In this document: positions 1-12,919 of the stretch, piece by piece | Layout: the number at the start of each line of letters is the position of its first letter | How positions within the stretch are numbered: the stretch's first letter is position 1 | Assembly: GCA_034190875.2 (NCBI GenBank) | Contig: CM067356.1 | Coordinates: 70,785,094 to 70,849,093 of the forward strand | Source: Urechis unicinctus | Taxonomy: Eukaryota; Annelida; Polychaeta; Xenopneusta; Urechidae | Direction of reading: 5' to 3' | DNA length: 64,000 nt | The notes under the pieces: model-generated | Seen by the model: only the letters and a program-made list of their open reading frames with translations | What the model was told of the DNA's origin: nothing | Databases searched by the model: none | Position numbers and translations under genes: made by a program

Positions 1-600
1 CATAACGATACTGTACCTGTAAGAGAATATCGATACGGGTAGAATTGACAATGGCGTAAATATTCCACAATGTAGCTCATCGTGCAGTTATATATCTAGT
101 AGATTCATCCAATTACAGTTGGATTCAATGCATATAATCGAAAACAACATTGAATATATGGACTAATCACATTCAATCGATCAAACTAGGGACTTACTCG
201 CACAATGCATAAAAAATACAACTATGGATGGAGCCAACAACTTCCATGTCAAATGCATATGTATATTGCGTATCAAATAGTAAATGACACTTCTTCTTAT
301 GGCAGAATATGCACCTCTATCTTAGCACACTAATTGATTACTTATATCTCGATGGCATATAAAAGTGTGTGTAAAACCAAGCATACGCAACACAATAACT
401 CCACTCCGCAATCCTGATATGTATTTTCCTGTCACCTCTTGAACTGAAATATGAGTTTTAATATTATCTAGCTAATTTAATGCGAACCGTTATTGTACAA
501 TTCATGAACACAGCATTATTTAAATTACTGCCATATGCTTGATTATCTGTTGCCTAGCATCATAGTGATACTGTTTACGAGCATAAGCAAACCCTTTCAA
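1..600. other. non-coding, nothing recognised
   Basis: AT-rich DNA with short broken frames on both strands. I see no domain, splice-bounded exon, RNA gene or tandem structure here. Confidence 0.5.
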
Positions 601-685
601 GTATGTATATTTCATATATGTAAATATATAAATATAGGCATATATATGTATATATCTTAATATGTTAGTATATATATATATACAC

Positions 686-732
<47 letters not shown>

Positions 733-952
733 AATATATATATAAATATATATATATATTTATAGGTAGATATATATATATTTATATATATAAACATATA
801 TATATATATTTTTATATACATGTATATATATATATATATATGTAAATATGCATATACATTTGTATAAATGTATATATAGCACATGCATATAAATCAATAT
901 ATATATATATATATATGGGGTATATATATGTATATATATATATATATAAATT
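601..952. repeat. (TA)n microsatellite, imperfect
   Basis: Long TA tract interrupted by TG, AAA and GTA variants. It is open on the minus strand only because TA repeats translate as alternating Tyr and Ile; these open frames are not genes. Confidence 0.95.
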
Positions 953-1779
953 TGTAAACATACCATTGAACATATGTTTATATCACTCTTTGTCGTTAAC
1001 CCATATGGTACCTCTCTTTGCCGAATCTGCATGACGCATTGCCTGCAACTTGCATTGTTTGCCTACGACTATGCAAAAGCTACCAATGCAGGTTGTTAGA
1101 TCAAACTAGCATTGGCTTTTGTTCCAAAATAATTGAGGCTAAGATGGTTTGGATGACAGCCGTTGCAATTACCGCACATGCGTGCGCCGGCTTGCGCTGA
1201 ACGCAAATGAGAACAATGCATGCAATATATACTCGCTGTAACCGAGGTGAGCTCTTCAGTGCGGAGTTTGCGGGTTAATTATTTTGTCGTGGGTGGTTGA
1301 TTTCTTTCACGTAATAATTCTGACAGCGAATGACCCAATAACCGTTGCACTGTTCCATACAACATCTGGTTATGTGTCCTCCCTAAGTTTGATACAACGT
1401 TGCATTACTAGATACTCCTAACTTCAAAGAACGCTTACGTTATTGATTGCGTCAAAAACACAGGGCTTGATGTGCCACGCTCACCTTTCCTGACCCGATA
1501 TATCTCTATAACATTTGTCCAAAGTTACATTTAGTATATCCATACCTATTTAAGCAAATGAAATCTGTATTCATCCACAAAATCAATATCATCCACATTT
1601 GTGTAAACTAACGTGTAATAATACTCTCTATTCGGTATCCATCACCAGGCTACCTTTCCGATAATATATTGAGAAGCGAAAACCTTTGTTGAATAAAATA
1701 TACGTTATCCCAATGAACATGCTCTCCACGTTCTATGAGAACGAGTCAACGTTCATTTGCATGCTCTAGACCAAATTCA
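953..1779. other. non-coding, nothing recognised
   Basis: Mixed-composition DNA between the first microsatellite and the inverted B block. The 60-codon frame near 1018-1200 has no recognisable motif and is not shared with other copies. Confidence 0.45.
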
Positions 1780-4700
1780 AGATCTTGCATTATCTTCTTA
1801 CTCGCTGCCCTTTAAAAGATGAAAGTGCTCCAGCAAATGGGTTTCCACGACAACAGCCCCGTAAGACCTAAGCCGATGTCATTTACCGTACGTTATAGCT
1901 GGTGGAAAGTGTTACGAAGCCAATGAGAGAGGGCTTTAGGGATGTTATTTAACTATGCAATGTTATGTTATTCCAGATCAATAACTTAATAGGTGGTATG
2001 AACATTGTACATGACTCACCGGATAATACGTGCAATGCATAGCTAGCTTCAATATCAATTGTATAGGAAACGCTCTGCTCAACAGATCGCAAACAACAAA
2101 TATTTGGAGCCGATACGCACCATAATTGGTCAAGCCAGGCATTACTTACAATTAAGCGTGAAGAAGATTAAATACAAATTTGTCTGCATGAATCCTTAGG
2201 TTACTACATAAAGTATGAACTGCAAGTAAAAGCAAAAGCAAAAAATCTCATGACAATTTGTTAGCATGGACTTGCATACATCCAGGCATATCTACTGATG
2301 TGAATAAGGTAATATAAGGTTTCATTTTGAAGCGCACGGAAGTTATGTAAGACATATATATCCAAAGTTACGATTTGAGCAGAGAAAATGGCCATGCCTA
2401 AAGCCCGCATGGTTTCAATCCTATCCAATTATTAATGCAAGCAAGTGGAAACATTGGCTAATTGAACATCAAGCCCGATTTATTCACTACTGAGAACTAA
2501 TTTTTGCGAGTGGTATATTCCAGTTCAGTTGGCTCTGCTAAGTACCATGCATGAGATACTGGTTTAAATTTGGAGCGCATTCGACCTTAAGCACATTAGT
2601 AGTTATTAACGGACAGATGCAGCCACCTGCACGATGCATCAAGTGCAGTAACTGACATGAAATGAGCATTTATTTGTACCCCGACTGATTGATAATCATG
2701 GCAATATTACACATGTACAAACTGCCTAAAAGGTTCCGATCTATCGCGCTGTTTATCACATAGGTTTGCATTTCGCAGGCAATGGATATTTACAGCTTAG
2801 AGGAATTTTGGGTTCCTGGTTATGTGTATTTCGCTGTACGAAATCCTATGGTCATCAATCATTACCGTTGGTTATAATAAGCTTTCATGGACCACCACCT
2901 ATTGTCCATCTTCAATTGATTACATGTGGAATGCTTGGGGTATGCTTAGGCATATGCGACTTCATTTTGAAACAAGGCATGATTCACGACTCATATTATA
3001 ACCGTTGGACAAATTATTCAAAATATGTTAATTTGTAATATGTTGCCCTTAGCAGGGCTATGGTCTCAACATTGAATTGTCTCTATTGAACGAAACAACG
3101 GCATATGAGAACATCTAAGACAAATCGTTTACTTTTGTCCTCACATATCGTAACTACCATCATAAACTTGGTCAGATGGTCGTATAGACCACTCGTCTCA
3201 TGGTAATAGAACATCCCTGTTGTTGATAGCTGTAAAGCGTCACATGATTGGTAGCTATACAAGCGATACCCAATTGATGAAGTTATTGGCATTTTATGCA
3301 CCGCCATGACCCGACCATTATCCAGTATGTGTTAAATAAATTCACTTTCCAATAATACAATACGATATGATATATTACGTGATCTTATTTGACACCAGCA
3401 TCCGCTTATAGGCGATGGCATGAATCCTCAGCATTGATTTATAAGAGATTTCACCCGTTTGATAAAGCAAGAGAGAGTGATCGAGTTGTTTCGGAGTTCT
3501 TTAGGCGAAACATTCAATTGACTGACACAGCCGTATCACGCCACAATATTTTCTTGCGTTTACCATGTAATTTTAAATTCAAACAGTGAATGACGTCGGC
3601 TGAATAAATTAGAAAGTTAGGTGGATGCTCCCATAGAAACCTGTGCCCGGAAATTGTCGCCATGTAGTAAACAGCAGGTGATGTATAATTGCACCTTCTT
3701 TCATAACCCATTATAAATCATTACGCTAGATTGTCCGGTCTAAAGAACGACAGACTCAACAAGTACAGAAGCACTTGCGAAACTAAATCATGGTTTTAAG
3801 TGAATAAGGTGCCTTGAAATTAAGAGACTAAATCAACATTTATGTGAACATCTGATATGGATAACCAAAAACGCAAGCCGACATGAAATTTATGTAATCA
3901 AACATTGTACAAAATGCTACTCTATAAAATTGCATTTTGACTTGATCAACATAACTATTATTTAGGTATCCTGCGCTTTTAATTGATATTGATATACTTG
4001 ATTTAGCATGTCCATCGAGTGGATGGAGTCATTTGATGTTTTGAAACAGTGGAATGTCGTATTAGAAGGCCAAAAAACGTAAGTCTAAGCACTTTTTGAA
4101 TTATATTGCTGCTTTACAGCCACCTTTCATTGATCCACTTCTCCGCGCGCCGTTGAATGGATGTTGCTGCTAACAAGGCATATAATATATTGACTTAGAT
4201 GGTTGAAGTTAACTAGTCGTTTATGAAGGCATCAGGCTCATGTTATTGTATGGTTTATGATCGGTCTCGCACTTATAAGTGAATGTTAAGGCTCTTGAAT
4301 GGCAAGAGCGAGTCGCTAAAATGTACCCTCCACCTCAGATGAAACCACAAAGAACATTATGATAATTGAGATATAAATAAGTGGTAGCATTTCTATCTAC
4401 CGTTCCTGTTATTATTGAATTTCTAACTTAACACTATATTACATTACCACACCACTACAATATCGGTCTATGCTTAGCTTTGTCAGTGAAATATTCGATT
4501 GAAATGTTTGCGATAATTACATGTTAAAAAATTTCAACATCCGTATATTTCGTTTCAATACACTTATTATTCAGCAGTTTTCTTCATTCTCACAGATACA
4601 CAAAGTGTGCCCCGTAATAAATTGGCATATCACAACCCACAATGGTCACGATGAGTATCTTAAAGTTCATCCAGAAGTTTGCTGATGAATGGCTCGTTTT

Positions 4701-4870
4701 CGATATAGTTCGATGATATTCATGCCTACATGCCTTCACACACGGTTCCCTATTTAAAAGTAAATATGATAAAACGGGCGAAATTAGTTTTGAAATAGTG
4801 ATCTGCCGATTGATCAATCATCTGAATTCAATTGTTAGCATCTGCTACATGGAAGGGTCAAATAGGTATA

Positions 4871-4876
4871 TTTATT
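4871..4876 (-). promoter_or_regulatory. possible polyadenylation signal of the sulfotransferase gene
   Basis: TTTATT on the plus strand, which is AATAAA on the minus strand, about 200 nt past the sulfotransferase stop codon. The position is sensible, but the hexamer is common in AT-rich DNA, so this is only a candidate. Confidence 0.25.
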
Positions 4877-5071
4877 TCTGAAATAGTCAGTGTTACTTAT
4901 GTTGTAATGTAGCGATAACACCATGGTTGCTGCACAAAAAGGTTGGTAAATTAAAGGCAAATATCCACATAGAGCTTAAGCAGAATCCTCGCGAATTCCA
5001 ATAAACCGCATTCAGATAGATTCCATACTATTTTGTTACCTCGTTACCGAATGGCATCAGTGTGGAATGCG

Positions 5072-6038
5072 TCAATCTCTTGCGTCTGTGGTTTTCCTTT
5101 GGTAGTGAAACATCTCAATATCTGCCTCATATTTTGCCTCAAAGTCTTCAAGCAAAGAGTCTGGAATGGTCGCCCACAATTGGTCGGTGAGTAAATCCGA
5201 TTTTGTACCTTTACTAGAGTTTAACAACGGAACAAACGCAATTGCTTCCTCCATAGTTTTGTTGAACAAGTGACGAAGAATGTTTTGGGAATCTTCTCGG
5301 AATGTCTCATATCTTCCGATGAAGTCATAATGATAATTGCAAGGCTCACACAGTGACTGGTATGAGTTATAATGCTCATTTAAGTACGGGACATGCACAA
5401 CGTAATTGATGAATCGCTCGAACGTACAATTTCGACCTAACCTTCTCAGTTTGATATATGACAGGCTTCGGTAAAGTGAAACCAGCCGTTCCCTGGGATC
5501 TCGCACGAACATGAACTTAGTGTAGTTTGCCTTTGTGTCAAGTTCATCTTTACGTAGAAAATGTAGCCAACATTTTTGGATGAATGTATATAGTCCTGAA
5601 TTTCTAGTGTTTTGTTTCCATTTCCCAGCGTTGATAATATTGTTTTCCATGTGGTGCACCCAACTTTAGGGATGTAACAGAGCATAACCTGATCTCTGTC
5701 ATTCACAAGAATATTGGCTCGACGAAAATTATAAGCTGAGTAGTTCAATGAGTTACACAAGTTTTCAACATACGATATCCTGCGCTTTTGCTCCACTAGC
5801 CAGTTGCTCAGTAAATTAGGAGTTGCCGAGGTGTACTTATTAACCTTCTGGTTGATTTCTACTGTCGTATCGCCTGAGTGTTCGGCAGGTATGTTTGTTT
5901 GGCGGACCGCTGCTTTAAATGGCGAGGCTGTTGCAAATCCGATCCCATGTTGTTGTTGTTTGCCTTCGCCTGGTGTGTTTTGAAGTATCAACTGACGTCT
6001 GGCTTTCATTTCTTTTCTTGCATCTTTAGTCACAGGAG
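5072..6038 (-). CDS. Carbohydrate sulfotransferase (C4ST/HNK-1 type), 3' exon, one frame break
   Basis: Family 2 carbohydrate sulfotransferases move sulfate from PAPS to a sugar hydroxyl of a glycan (chondroitin, dermatan or HNK-1 type) in the Golgi lumen. The upstream frame (5446-6033) carries the 5'-phosphosulfate loop PKVGCTTWK at 5644-5670. The downstream frame (5072-5659) carries the 3'-phosphate motif FMFVRDPRERLVSLYR at about 5468-5512, then the family block NEHYNSYQSLCEPC, HYDFIGRYETFREDS and the C-terminal YEADIEMFHY. Several N-glycosylation sequons (NYS, NYT, NCT, NKT) suit a luminal enzyme. The two frames swap at about 5572-5585, at an A5 run on the coding strand (5573-5577); one missing base would explain it, so it is either an assembly error or a young disabling change. 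An in-frame TAA just upstream lies behind a TTTTAAG acceptor, so this is a late exon. The transmembrane and cytoplasmic N-terminus must be on an exon I did not find. Substrate cannot be assigned. Confidence 0.85.
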
Positions 6039-6055
6039 CTTAAAATAAATGGCAA
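6039..6055 (-). other. splice acceptor of the sulfotransferase exon
   Basis: On the minus strand the T-rich run ending TTTATTTTAAG stands directly before CTCCTGTGACT, where the open frame becomes usable; TAA closes the frame just upstream. The same border (GCCTTAG then CTCCTGTGA) is kept in the pseudogene at 31645, together with similar intron sequence before it, which supports a real intron/exon boundary. Confidence 0.6.
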
Positions 6056-6110
6056 TGAACGTGTCTTAGCATATCCAATTGATTGACATTATTGAATGCA
6101 TAGGGAAATC

Positions 6111-6459
6111 AGTCACCCTGAAACTGTGAAGCTGAATTCCATATGACATTTAAATTTAGGAACTGCTCCACAAGAATCCTCTATTAACGCTGTGGTTAAT
6201 AAATGTCAAAAGTTGGAGTAAACAACATTTCTTGGGCGCTGACAGTACCCATTAAATATAGCGCTTTTGCATATTTTCAAACATCATGTTTTAGGCCAAC
6301 GCTCACCGTCATGGTAAACTTTATGTTGTTACTGATTCATTTTACTTGATGCTGACCGACACTCTCCTCTGTTTCTGTCAAGGGTTCACATGACGCATAG
6401 AGCATATAAAACAATAACAGGCTCAATGTAACGGCAGCCAGGGCTCTTGTGCCATTTTT
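6111..6459. other. probable intron or flank of the sulfotransferase gene
   Basis: Lies upstream of the 3' exon on the minus strand, so it is intronic if the gene extends this way. I could not identify a donor or an upstream exon encoding a signal anchor. Confidence 0.35.
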
Positions 6460-8090
6460 CATTCGACCCATAATCTGCACAATGGGGCTATTATACACTT
6501 TATGATTATCCGCGATTACACAAAGGTCTATGCACTACCGTAACCATCAGAGGCATTATAAAGAAAACGAATTATATACAGATCGTTTTGTCTATGGTCA
6601 TTTAAGCGTATCTACGCAAAGGCTGCCGTCACATATTAGAAATCGAATTTGTCCCCATCCCCGATTGACTAGTGCAGTGCTTTACACGAATTACGACAAA
6701 CGTGAATATGATGAATATCCGTGGTGAAATAAGCTAAGACACAACTGTGAGTTGAATAACATATTCGACTTACTTAAATATACTTGGATGTCCGCGAAGT
6801 TCTGCACAGTACCTGTCGACTGCTGTATGGTACAGCCAATCACGACCAATATAACATCAGGTTATTTCACGATGCTGCATCAAAAGTCTGCATTAAATGT
6901 CTTCTCGCGTATATCATTCAGAATTGTCCCGAAAATCAATCATTGACTCAGAGTTAGCGAACACGTGTTGCTTCAGAATTTGCACGTGGCTTGTTGAATC
7001 AAAATTGACCCTCATACAGCGAAACCAGTCGCGGTTGATACAGTAAGTTGCGACCTTTTCACAGGTCGATTGTATTGATTTCAGCCGCGCGTTTCTGATA
7101 TTAAACAGACAAAGATCAAAGACACGTGACATTGTACGAAACAAGAAGATAATTCAAGCCTAGTGAGATCCGTCCTCGCAGTGGTAAATGTGCAATGATC
7201 AGTTATCGCTAATGTGATATCATTTTACCTCCAGCTATTGCATGAGTCAAGGCACTTGAAGTACTGCACTTACAGTAAGATGCATAGTTAGTTATATAGC
7301 TCTATGTTATCGTCCTTGCCTATGCAGTTATTCGGTGAGTGTGATTGTGAACAGGCGATGCCAAGGCCGTTCTCTACAACTCAACTTATCAACCATTAAT
7401 AAAATTTGGGTACATCTTCTCTTTCCCGTAGCAAATGTGTAATGCTGTCCGGTGGTGATACCAGGGCGAGTCATTTCACACGTATACTAATGAAACATGA
7501 ATGGCCACATATGTTGTCGATGTTTTACAACAACGCCAAGCACCCACTGTAAAAGACACTATTTACATTAGTGTAGCGTCCTTGTTTCCAAGCTCCACCC
7601 AAAAGACCGTGTGAGGTACGATGTGAACAAAGGCACATCTTGTCGATAATGCCCCTAACATGTTAACGGTGGCATAAGGATCATCGTATTTGGGAATGGC
7701 AGCACAAAGAAATTTTGTATTTTGTGTTTTCTTCGGGTTTTGCAATATTTTGGCCATTGGAAATTTCTGCCAAAATTTAACATTTCGGAAACCCAAAAAA
7801 TTATAACTTAACTCATATGTATTCATATATGCGTGCTATACCTGTGATATTCACTTGGAATTGAATTATCTATGTCTGAATACACCAGGGTGAACCAAAG
7901 TGTCTATTTCACCAGACCGGCTACGAAGGCCAGTTCGCGTCCAAAACAAAGCTGTACACACCGAGGGCAAGTCAAGACCTTCTCTTTGTGTTTGATTCTC
8001 AACCCTGTATGATCGAAGCGCACATTACTCATCTCTCAATAATACTTGGAAGTACATGACGGACTTTGTTTGTATGATTTGATAGCGCTA
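6460..8090 (+). repeat. P block, first (long) copy
   Basis: The part around 6460-6560 resembles 8660-8720, and 7800-8090 resembles 8880-9170, in the same order and direction. The part 6640-7110 also resembles 53880-54325. Divergence is high, with many indels. No coding frame is preserved between copies, so I read it as an old non-coding repeat. It was probably spread by local duplication; limits are approximate. Confidence 0.6.
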
Positions 8091-8639
8091 AGGGAAACAC
8101 TCGAGTTTTACTTTTATCAGGCATTGATAATGCATATACGTTTCTGCTTTTGCTTGGATACCATTTTACCAATATATAGAAGCGTTAGCCTTGTTCAATC
8201 AAACAGGAGGACAATTACACTTAAACATATTTCCATCTTTCTGGAGGTCATTACAACCGAAGCCAAATTTGCATAGTAGTTATTGGGGCCTTGCGGACGA
8301 TACAACACTTGCAACCTTACGTACCATCATTGTGTAACTCACCTGACTTGCATGTACCCTATTGATGTCTGCATACGGTCGGGTTGTGGTCCGGGCATTT
8401 ATATTAGCATTGCCAAATTGCGCTAAACGAGCTTTCTCGGTATTACAAGCGGTGACAGCAGCATAATTCGATGCAGTATCCTACAAATTTTGACCAGTGC
8501 TAGGCATAATCCATCAGCGACGAAAGCATTATGTCATCCGATTTGTATATCATCGACCTCTTAAAGGACATAAGCCTGGGTGTCCAGCAGATCTGGATAA
8601 AATGGACAAACACCAGGATTAAACTCAATGAAACGGCAG
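8091..8639. other. non-coding, nothing recognised
   Basis: Spacer between the two P-block copies. No tandem structure or motif was found. Confidence 0.4.
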
Positions 8640-9170
8640 AGATCGTGTGTTGTTCCACATTTCACCTATAATCTGCAAGATAAAGCTATACGGCACTTTA
8701 TGATTATCAGCTAATACACAATGAAAATTCAAATTGTCACCGTCCCTGGTAAACTTGTGACGTGCTATTGCACTCTTTACCACAAACACGAAATTTAATC
8801 AGATAATGATCTTGCACTGCGTTATAAGCTAAAACGCAAGTGTAACATTTCGGACGCCAAACCAATAGTGTATGCCTAGGGTCACCTGCCTATTCATTTA
8901 TGCGCGCTACACCCGTGAATCGATATCCAGATGTGAAATGAATAATATATGCCCAAACACACAAGCGTGAACTACTGCGACTATTTCAACAAACCGGCTA
9001 CCTACGTCATTCCATGTCTACTGCAAAGTTGTTCACACTATGGATAAGCACTAAACATATTTTTACGTTAGCCTCGGAACCCAGTATGATCGAAACAGAG
9101 AACTAACTCATCGATCCATAATCCTTGAAAGTACACGTGTGACTCCGTTTGTATGTTGGGATAACGTCAA
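8640..9170 (+). repeat. P block, second (short) copy
   Basis: Matches the two ends of the 6460-8090 copy (the 'ataatctgca' region and the 'tgatcgaa...tactcatc' region) but lacks about 1 kb of its middle. Either the second copy is deleted or the first carries an insertion. Confidence 0.55.
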
Positions 9171-10019
9171 TCATTATCTTAAATATGTTTGATGTAAAAC
9201 AGTAGGGATTTGACTCATTGTGTAGTGATGTAGGGTAAATTTGCTAAAAGGTTAAAGGAATAAATTAACAGAAATATACCAAAACACGTATGATAAAGAG
9301 TATGCCCACACTGACCACTAAGGCCTATAGTACAGCTACAGGAGGCTGTTAGGACTGCTGTCGGCTCCTCTGTAGATAATGTGATCTGTTAAAAAACCAT
9401 CATTGGGAATATCAATTGCATTCAATGATTATTTCTAAGATTTCATATTGATTGACTTGTTTTTGAGTTAATTCATAGAGATAGCATGAATTTGCAGATA
9501 TTTTGAAACATTTCACCTCTTAATTTTATCCATGCACTACCAACCACATGGTGTGGATTTTATTATCACTATCGGGGCGATGCAGTTGATATGTTCTTAA
9601 CTCTGCAAGAAATGGAAAAGCAGGAAATATTAGTGAGGATTATATAAGTGTGAATCAGCATGTCTTCATGCGTACTATTTGTTGTCAAAAACAATTCTAC
9701 AGCAGCGTCTTTTCTCCTTATCTTCAGTTTATATCAATAAAAAATGCTTAAAATTTTTGACCGCTACCATGTAGTCGAGTTTTTTCCTCATGCTAAGAGA
9801 CAGTAACCACATGCTTTTATGGGCCACAATAACCATGCAAGCAAGACATTCAGGTCGAGATGTCATACCTCTATTGAGTGGGCATCTTCATTTTTCTTCT
9901 GTGATCTGTGGCATCTTCCCTTGATGACACAGCAGTTTCTGACAAGCTTTTCCACTGGAGAAATAAACATGATCAAATTAGCATCTATGCTGTGTTATCC
10001 ATCCTGAGTGAAAAGCGAT
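9171..10019. other. non-coding, nothing recognised
   Basis: AT-rich with short frames only. The 62-codon plus-strand frame ending near 10007 shows no domain and has no match among the duplicated blocks. Confidence 0.45.
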
Positions 10020-10560
10020 CAACTACTTAAACACACCTCCAAACAACTCTATCAACGCCACCGGCAAGCGCCCAGATGCCAAGCGGTCGCCGACCATGCA
10101 GGTATATGTAATGATAAAATTACCTGTTATGCCGTTGGCGTATTCCTCATCAAAATATTTCATGGCGTTGGCGATGTTTCTTTTCCCGGAAGCATCCGAA
10201 GTCTTTAATAAATAGGTTTCGACAAACCCGAACAATAAGAGGGAAACGAGGGACAAATCACGCTTATTCGCCATCTTCACCGTGTTGTTTACATGTGCGG
10301 CGACTTGAGGGCTGCTGATAGCCCTTACTAGCCTCGTTCTCGATATCGCTGCATTATTCATGAGGCAATATTAAGAACCCCCAATTGGCCACCGACACAG
10401 TTGCAAACTACGGCCCACAGGTCGCCTACTCTCACGACATGCAAAATGCTACCCCCGGGCAGGCAGGGGGGTCGAATAATCAAATATTGCCTCTCAAAAT
10501 CGCATGCTGAACTCTGTTAGAACTTTCGTTTCGAGCTCGTAGTTCCGGCCCCATCAAACC
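10020..10560. promoter_or_regulatory. CpG-rich island-like stretch, possible promoter
   Basis: This half kilobase stands out from the AT-rich surroundings by many CG dinucleotides and higher GC content (for example around 10060-10095, 10290-10345 and 10440-10475). It belongs to none of the recurring blocks. It overlaps a possible first exon on the minus strand with a good start context, so a promoter is a reasonable guess. No TATA box or initiator was identified. Confidence 0.35.
10124..10274 (-). CDS. possible first exon of an unrecognised gene
   Basis: On the minus strand an ATG at 10274 sits in a strong context (AAG before, GCG after). It opens about 50 codons beginning MANKRDLSLVSLLLFGF, up to a donor-like ACAG/GTAATT at 10124. 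The start has two basic residues followed by a hydrophobic run of about 17 residues, which could be a signal peptide or anchor. It is followed by a polar stretch containing KYFDEEYANG. The frame stays open upstream to 10361 and downstream to 10023, 112 codons in all, which is long for this sequence. I do not recognise the protein. The CpG-rich setting supports a first exon. No downstream exon was found, so this stays a candidate. Confidence 0.33.
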
Positions 10561-11369
10561 GATAACAAACTGCCTGTGCGAGCAATAGCTTATGTGAATC
10601 AGCTGGTATGTATCCGATGGTAAATAATGAATCTGGACAGTTATGAAATATAATCTTAACCAAATGCAAAGAACGCCATTTTATTATTCACCTTTACTCT
10701 GGATGTGTAAATATATTCAACCAGCAGTCGTCAATGACTCGTGGTCAATGGACTATTTGTCGAGTGCTAAACAATTGTATTCCCTCACTGTCATGGAGAT
10801 GTAGTTGACATTTTCATCTAAGAATGTAAGCACTGGCACGCCTTTGTAAAGATGTCCAGTAACAAGATTATTCATTTGCACATAGGACCATTGTCTGAAC
10901 GAGAGAGCAATCCAACATAATAATTGCATAGAGAGTGATCGTTGCGGCATAGATAATGCTACTCCGTGTATCACGGACCTAAATTAACTAATGCAAACGG
11001 ATTAAAATTATAATCGAATAACCAAAAAGAGACGGTGAACGAAATAAATTCAAACCTCGTCTACAGCAAGTTTTTTGATAATTTACAACATCGACGGGAC
11101 TTCGCAGACGTGATGAGTGTCTTCAACGAACTCGTTTAACACCGTATAAATTCAGGTACGTGCACGGGCACTGACATCAAAAGAGCTTAAATGTTAAAAC
11201 AACTAACCCAAGCCGTTTTCCTGTTTGCTTAAATAATTTACTGAGCGAGCTCTTCCAACAACACGCTTTATCTCTTGTGGATGCCCAAGGTACACATTAA
11301 ACCGTCAGTTAACAGACGAGCAAGCCACCCTGAGGCACTATACTGTGTTCAATTACACAATTGGATTTT
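10561..11369. other. non-coding, nothing recognised
   Basis: No repeated block, motif or splice-bounded exon seen. The 73-codon minus-strand frame at 10753-10974 is unremarkable. Confidence 0.45.
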
Positions 11370-11420
11370 AAATATATATATATATATAAATCCAACCTTT
11401 CGTGCACATATATATATGTT

Positions 11421-11467
<47 letters not shown>

Positions 11468-11646
11468 GTATATATATATATAAATATATAGATAGATATA
11501 GCTATATTAAAATATATCTAGATATATATTATATGGATATATATATATGTATAAAGACATACATATACATATATATATATATCTATATATATATATATAT
11601 AATATATATATATAGATATCTATATATCTATATATCTATATATATA

Positions 11647-11703
<57 letters not shown>
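11370..11703. repeat. (TA)n microsatellite with GATA and CTATA variants
   Basis: TA tract of about 330 bp with interspersed TATAGA/TATCTA units. The 167-codon open frame through it is simple-repeat translation. Confidence 0.95.
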
Positions 11704-11706
<3 letters not shown>

Positions 11707-12429
11707 ATATCATTTTCCGTCATCATGGATCAGATTTACAATATCTGTGGTACATATAATATTATGAGCCATTGGTAGCGTTTCATGAACTTATTCAAAG
11801 TTTTAGATATACGTATAATGAGAAAAAAAATACAGTTTTTCGATATTATAATAATAGGATCAATCAAATCTTCTTATGCTTTAAATAAATATATGCTATG
11901 CTCCTGTTTAAACATTAATTTGAGCATTTGGGCAAAAGTATATATGGCTGTAGGAAACATATTCCGGTAATCAGGTAATGTCAACGAATGGTTAGTTGTT
12001 AAAATTTGATTTTGCCATAAAATTCAAAATTCTAAGAATCATTCGTTCAAGTCATATTTTTTTATTTATTTATCTATCGAAGTTTGGTTGCTGAAACCGA
12101 AAGCCTTAAACATAGTCGACAGAGCAGCAATATACTTTTGTGTGATTATGTATTCTCGTTATTACTTAATCGGAATAACATCAACGCCAGTCGTCTGCTG
12201 ATACATATGACGATGATTGTGCAAATAACGGCCGTTATGTCACAAACATAGTGCGCCTTGTTAAAGAATATCGTTAGGCAGATTGTTAACATATCTGACT
12301 GCTATCTCATGTTCAATGACACGTCTCACATATAACACATTCCTTTAGTCAATTAATACCACGGGTGACTAAAAACATTTTTCTCAAATAAGAAAAATCA
12401 CCTATAACAAATGACCTAATTGATTGTAT
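11704..12429. other. non-coding, nothing recognised
   Basis: AT-rich spacer before the E block. No supported feature. Confidence 0.45.
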
Positions 12430-12919
12430 TTTTGATGACTTTCCAGCACTTTATATTCGCAAACATGATCTGCGTATTTGCTTGGGCAATATACGGCAAG
12501 CAACCACGGCCAACAGCAGGGTTGGCTAAGATCATTGGCGGGCATCACACACTCAGGCTTATATAAGACACACAGTTATAAACGGGTTGTCATGGTAACT
12601 AACGATATCAAGGCCTCATATAGAGCGAATCGCTGTCATTGTTTCGTCTAATCAGGGTCGTGCCTGACATGATGAAGTGGAATGATCGTATTTTACTAGA
12701 GAATAAAGCTACGCTTATGATGTCCACCTGCACTCAGGCTCTCGATGCCTCATGATATCGACACGAATATGTAGTGAGAAACTTCGAGGAATCCCAGTGA
12801 ACGAGTAGTCATTATCTTTAAAGTGAGTCAGCCTGTCTGTGATATCGTCGTTTAACAGTCAAATTGGTGCAAAACTGACAATGAACGTCAGCTTAGAATT
12901 GGGTGCCACGCCATTCGTA

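Larger units (their letters stand above)
1780..6110 (-). repeat. Old inverted copy of the B/sulfotransferase block
   Basis: Read on the minus strand, this stretch follows 31600-34610 in order. The sulfotransferase exon comes first, then the segment around 3900-3990 that matches 32020-32120, then 3389-3720 matching one unit of 32168-32885, then 2766-3040 matching the reverse of 33281-33568, and finally 1800-1930 matching 34450-34600. Similarity is patchy with many indels, so the split is much older than the 27-kb/54-kb duplication. It contains a single unit where copy 1 has two tandem units (32168-32885), so that tandem doubling came later. Apart from the sulfotransferase exon I see no gene; the small open frames match the relatives only as DNA. 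The limits are approximate. Confidence 0.75.

Noticed and set aside
657-1032. Open frames of alternating Tyr/Ile here and at 11275-11778, 19351-19551, 30326-30715, 34853-35538, 43167-43686, 44075-44416 and 59064-59439
   Set aside because: They are translations of TA, GATA and TATAGA microsatellites and appear in several frames at once.
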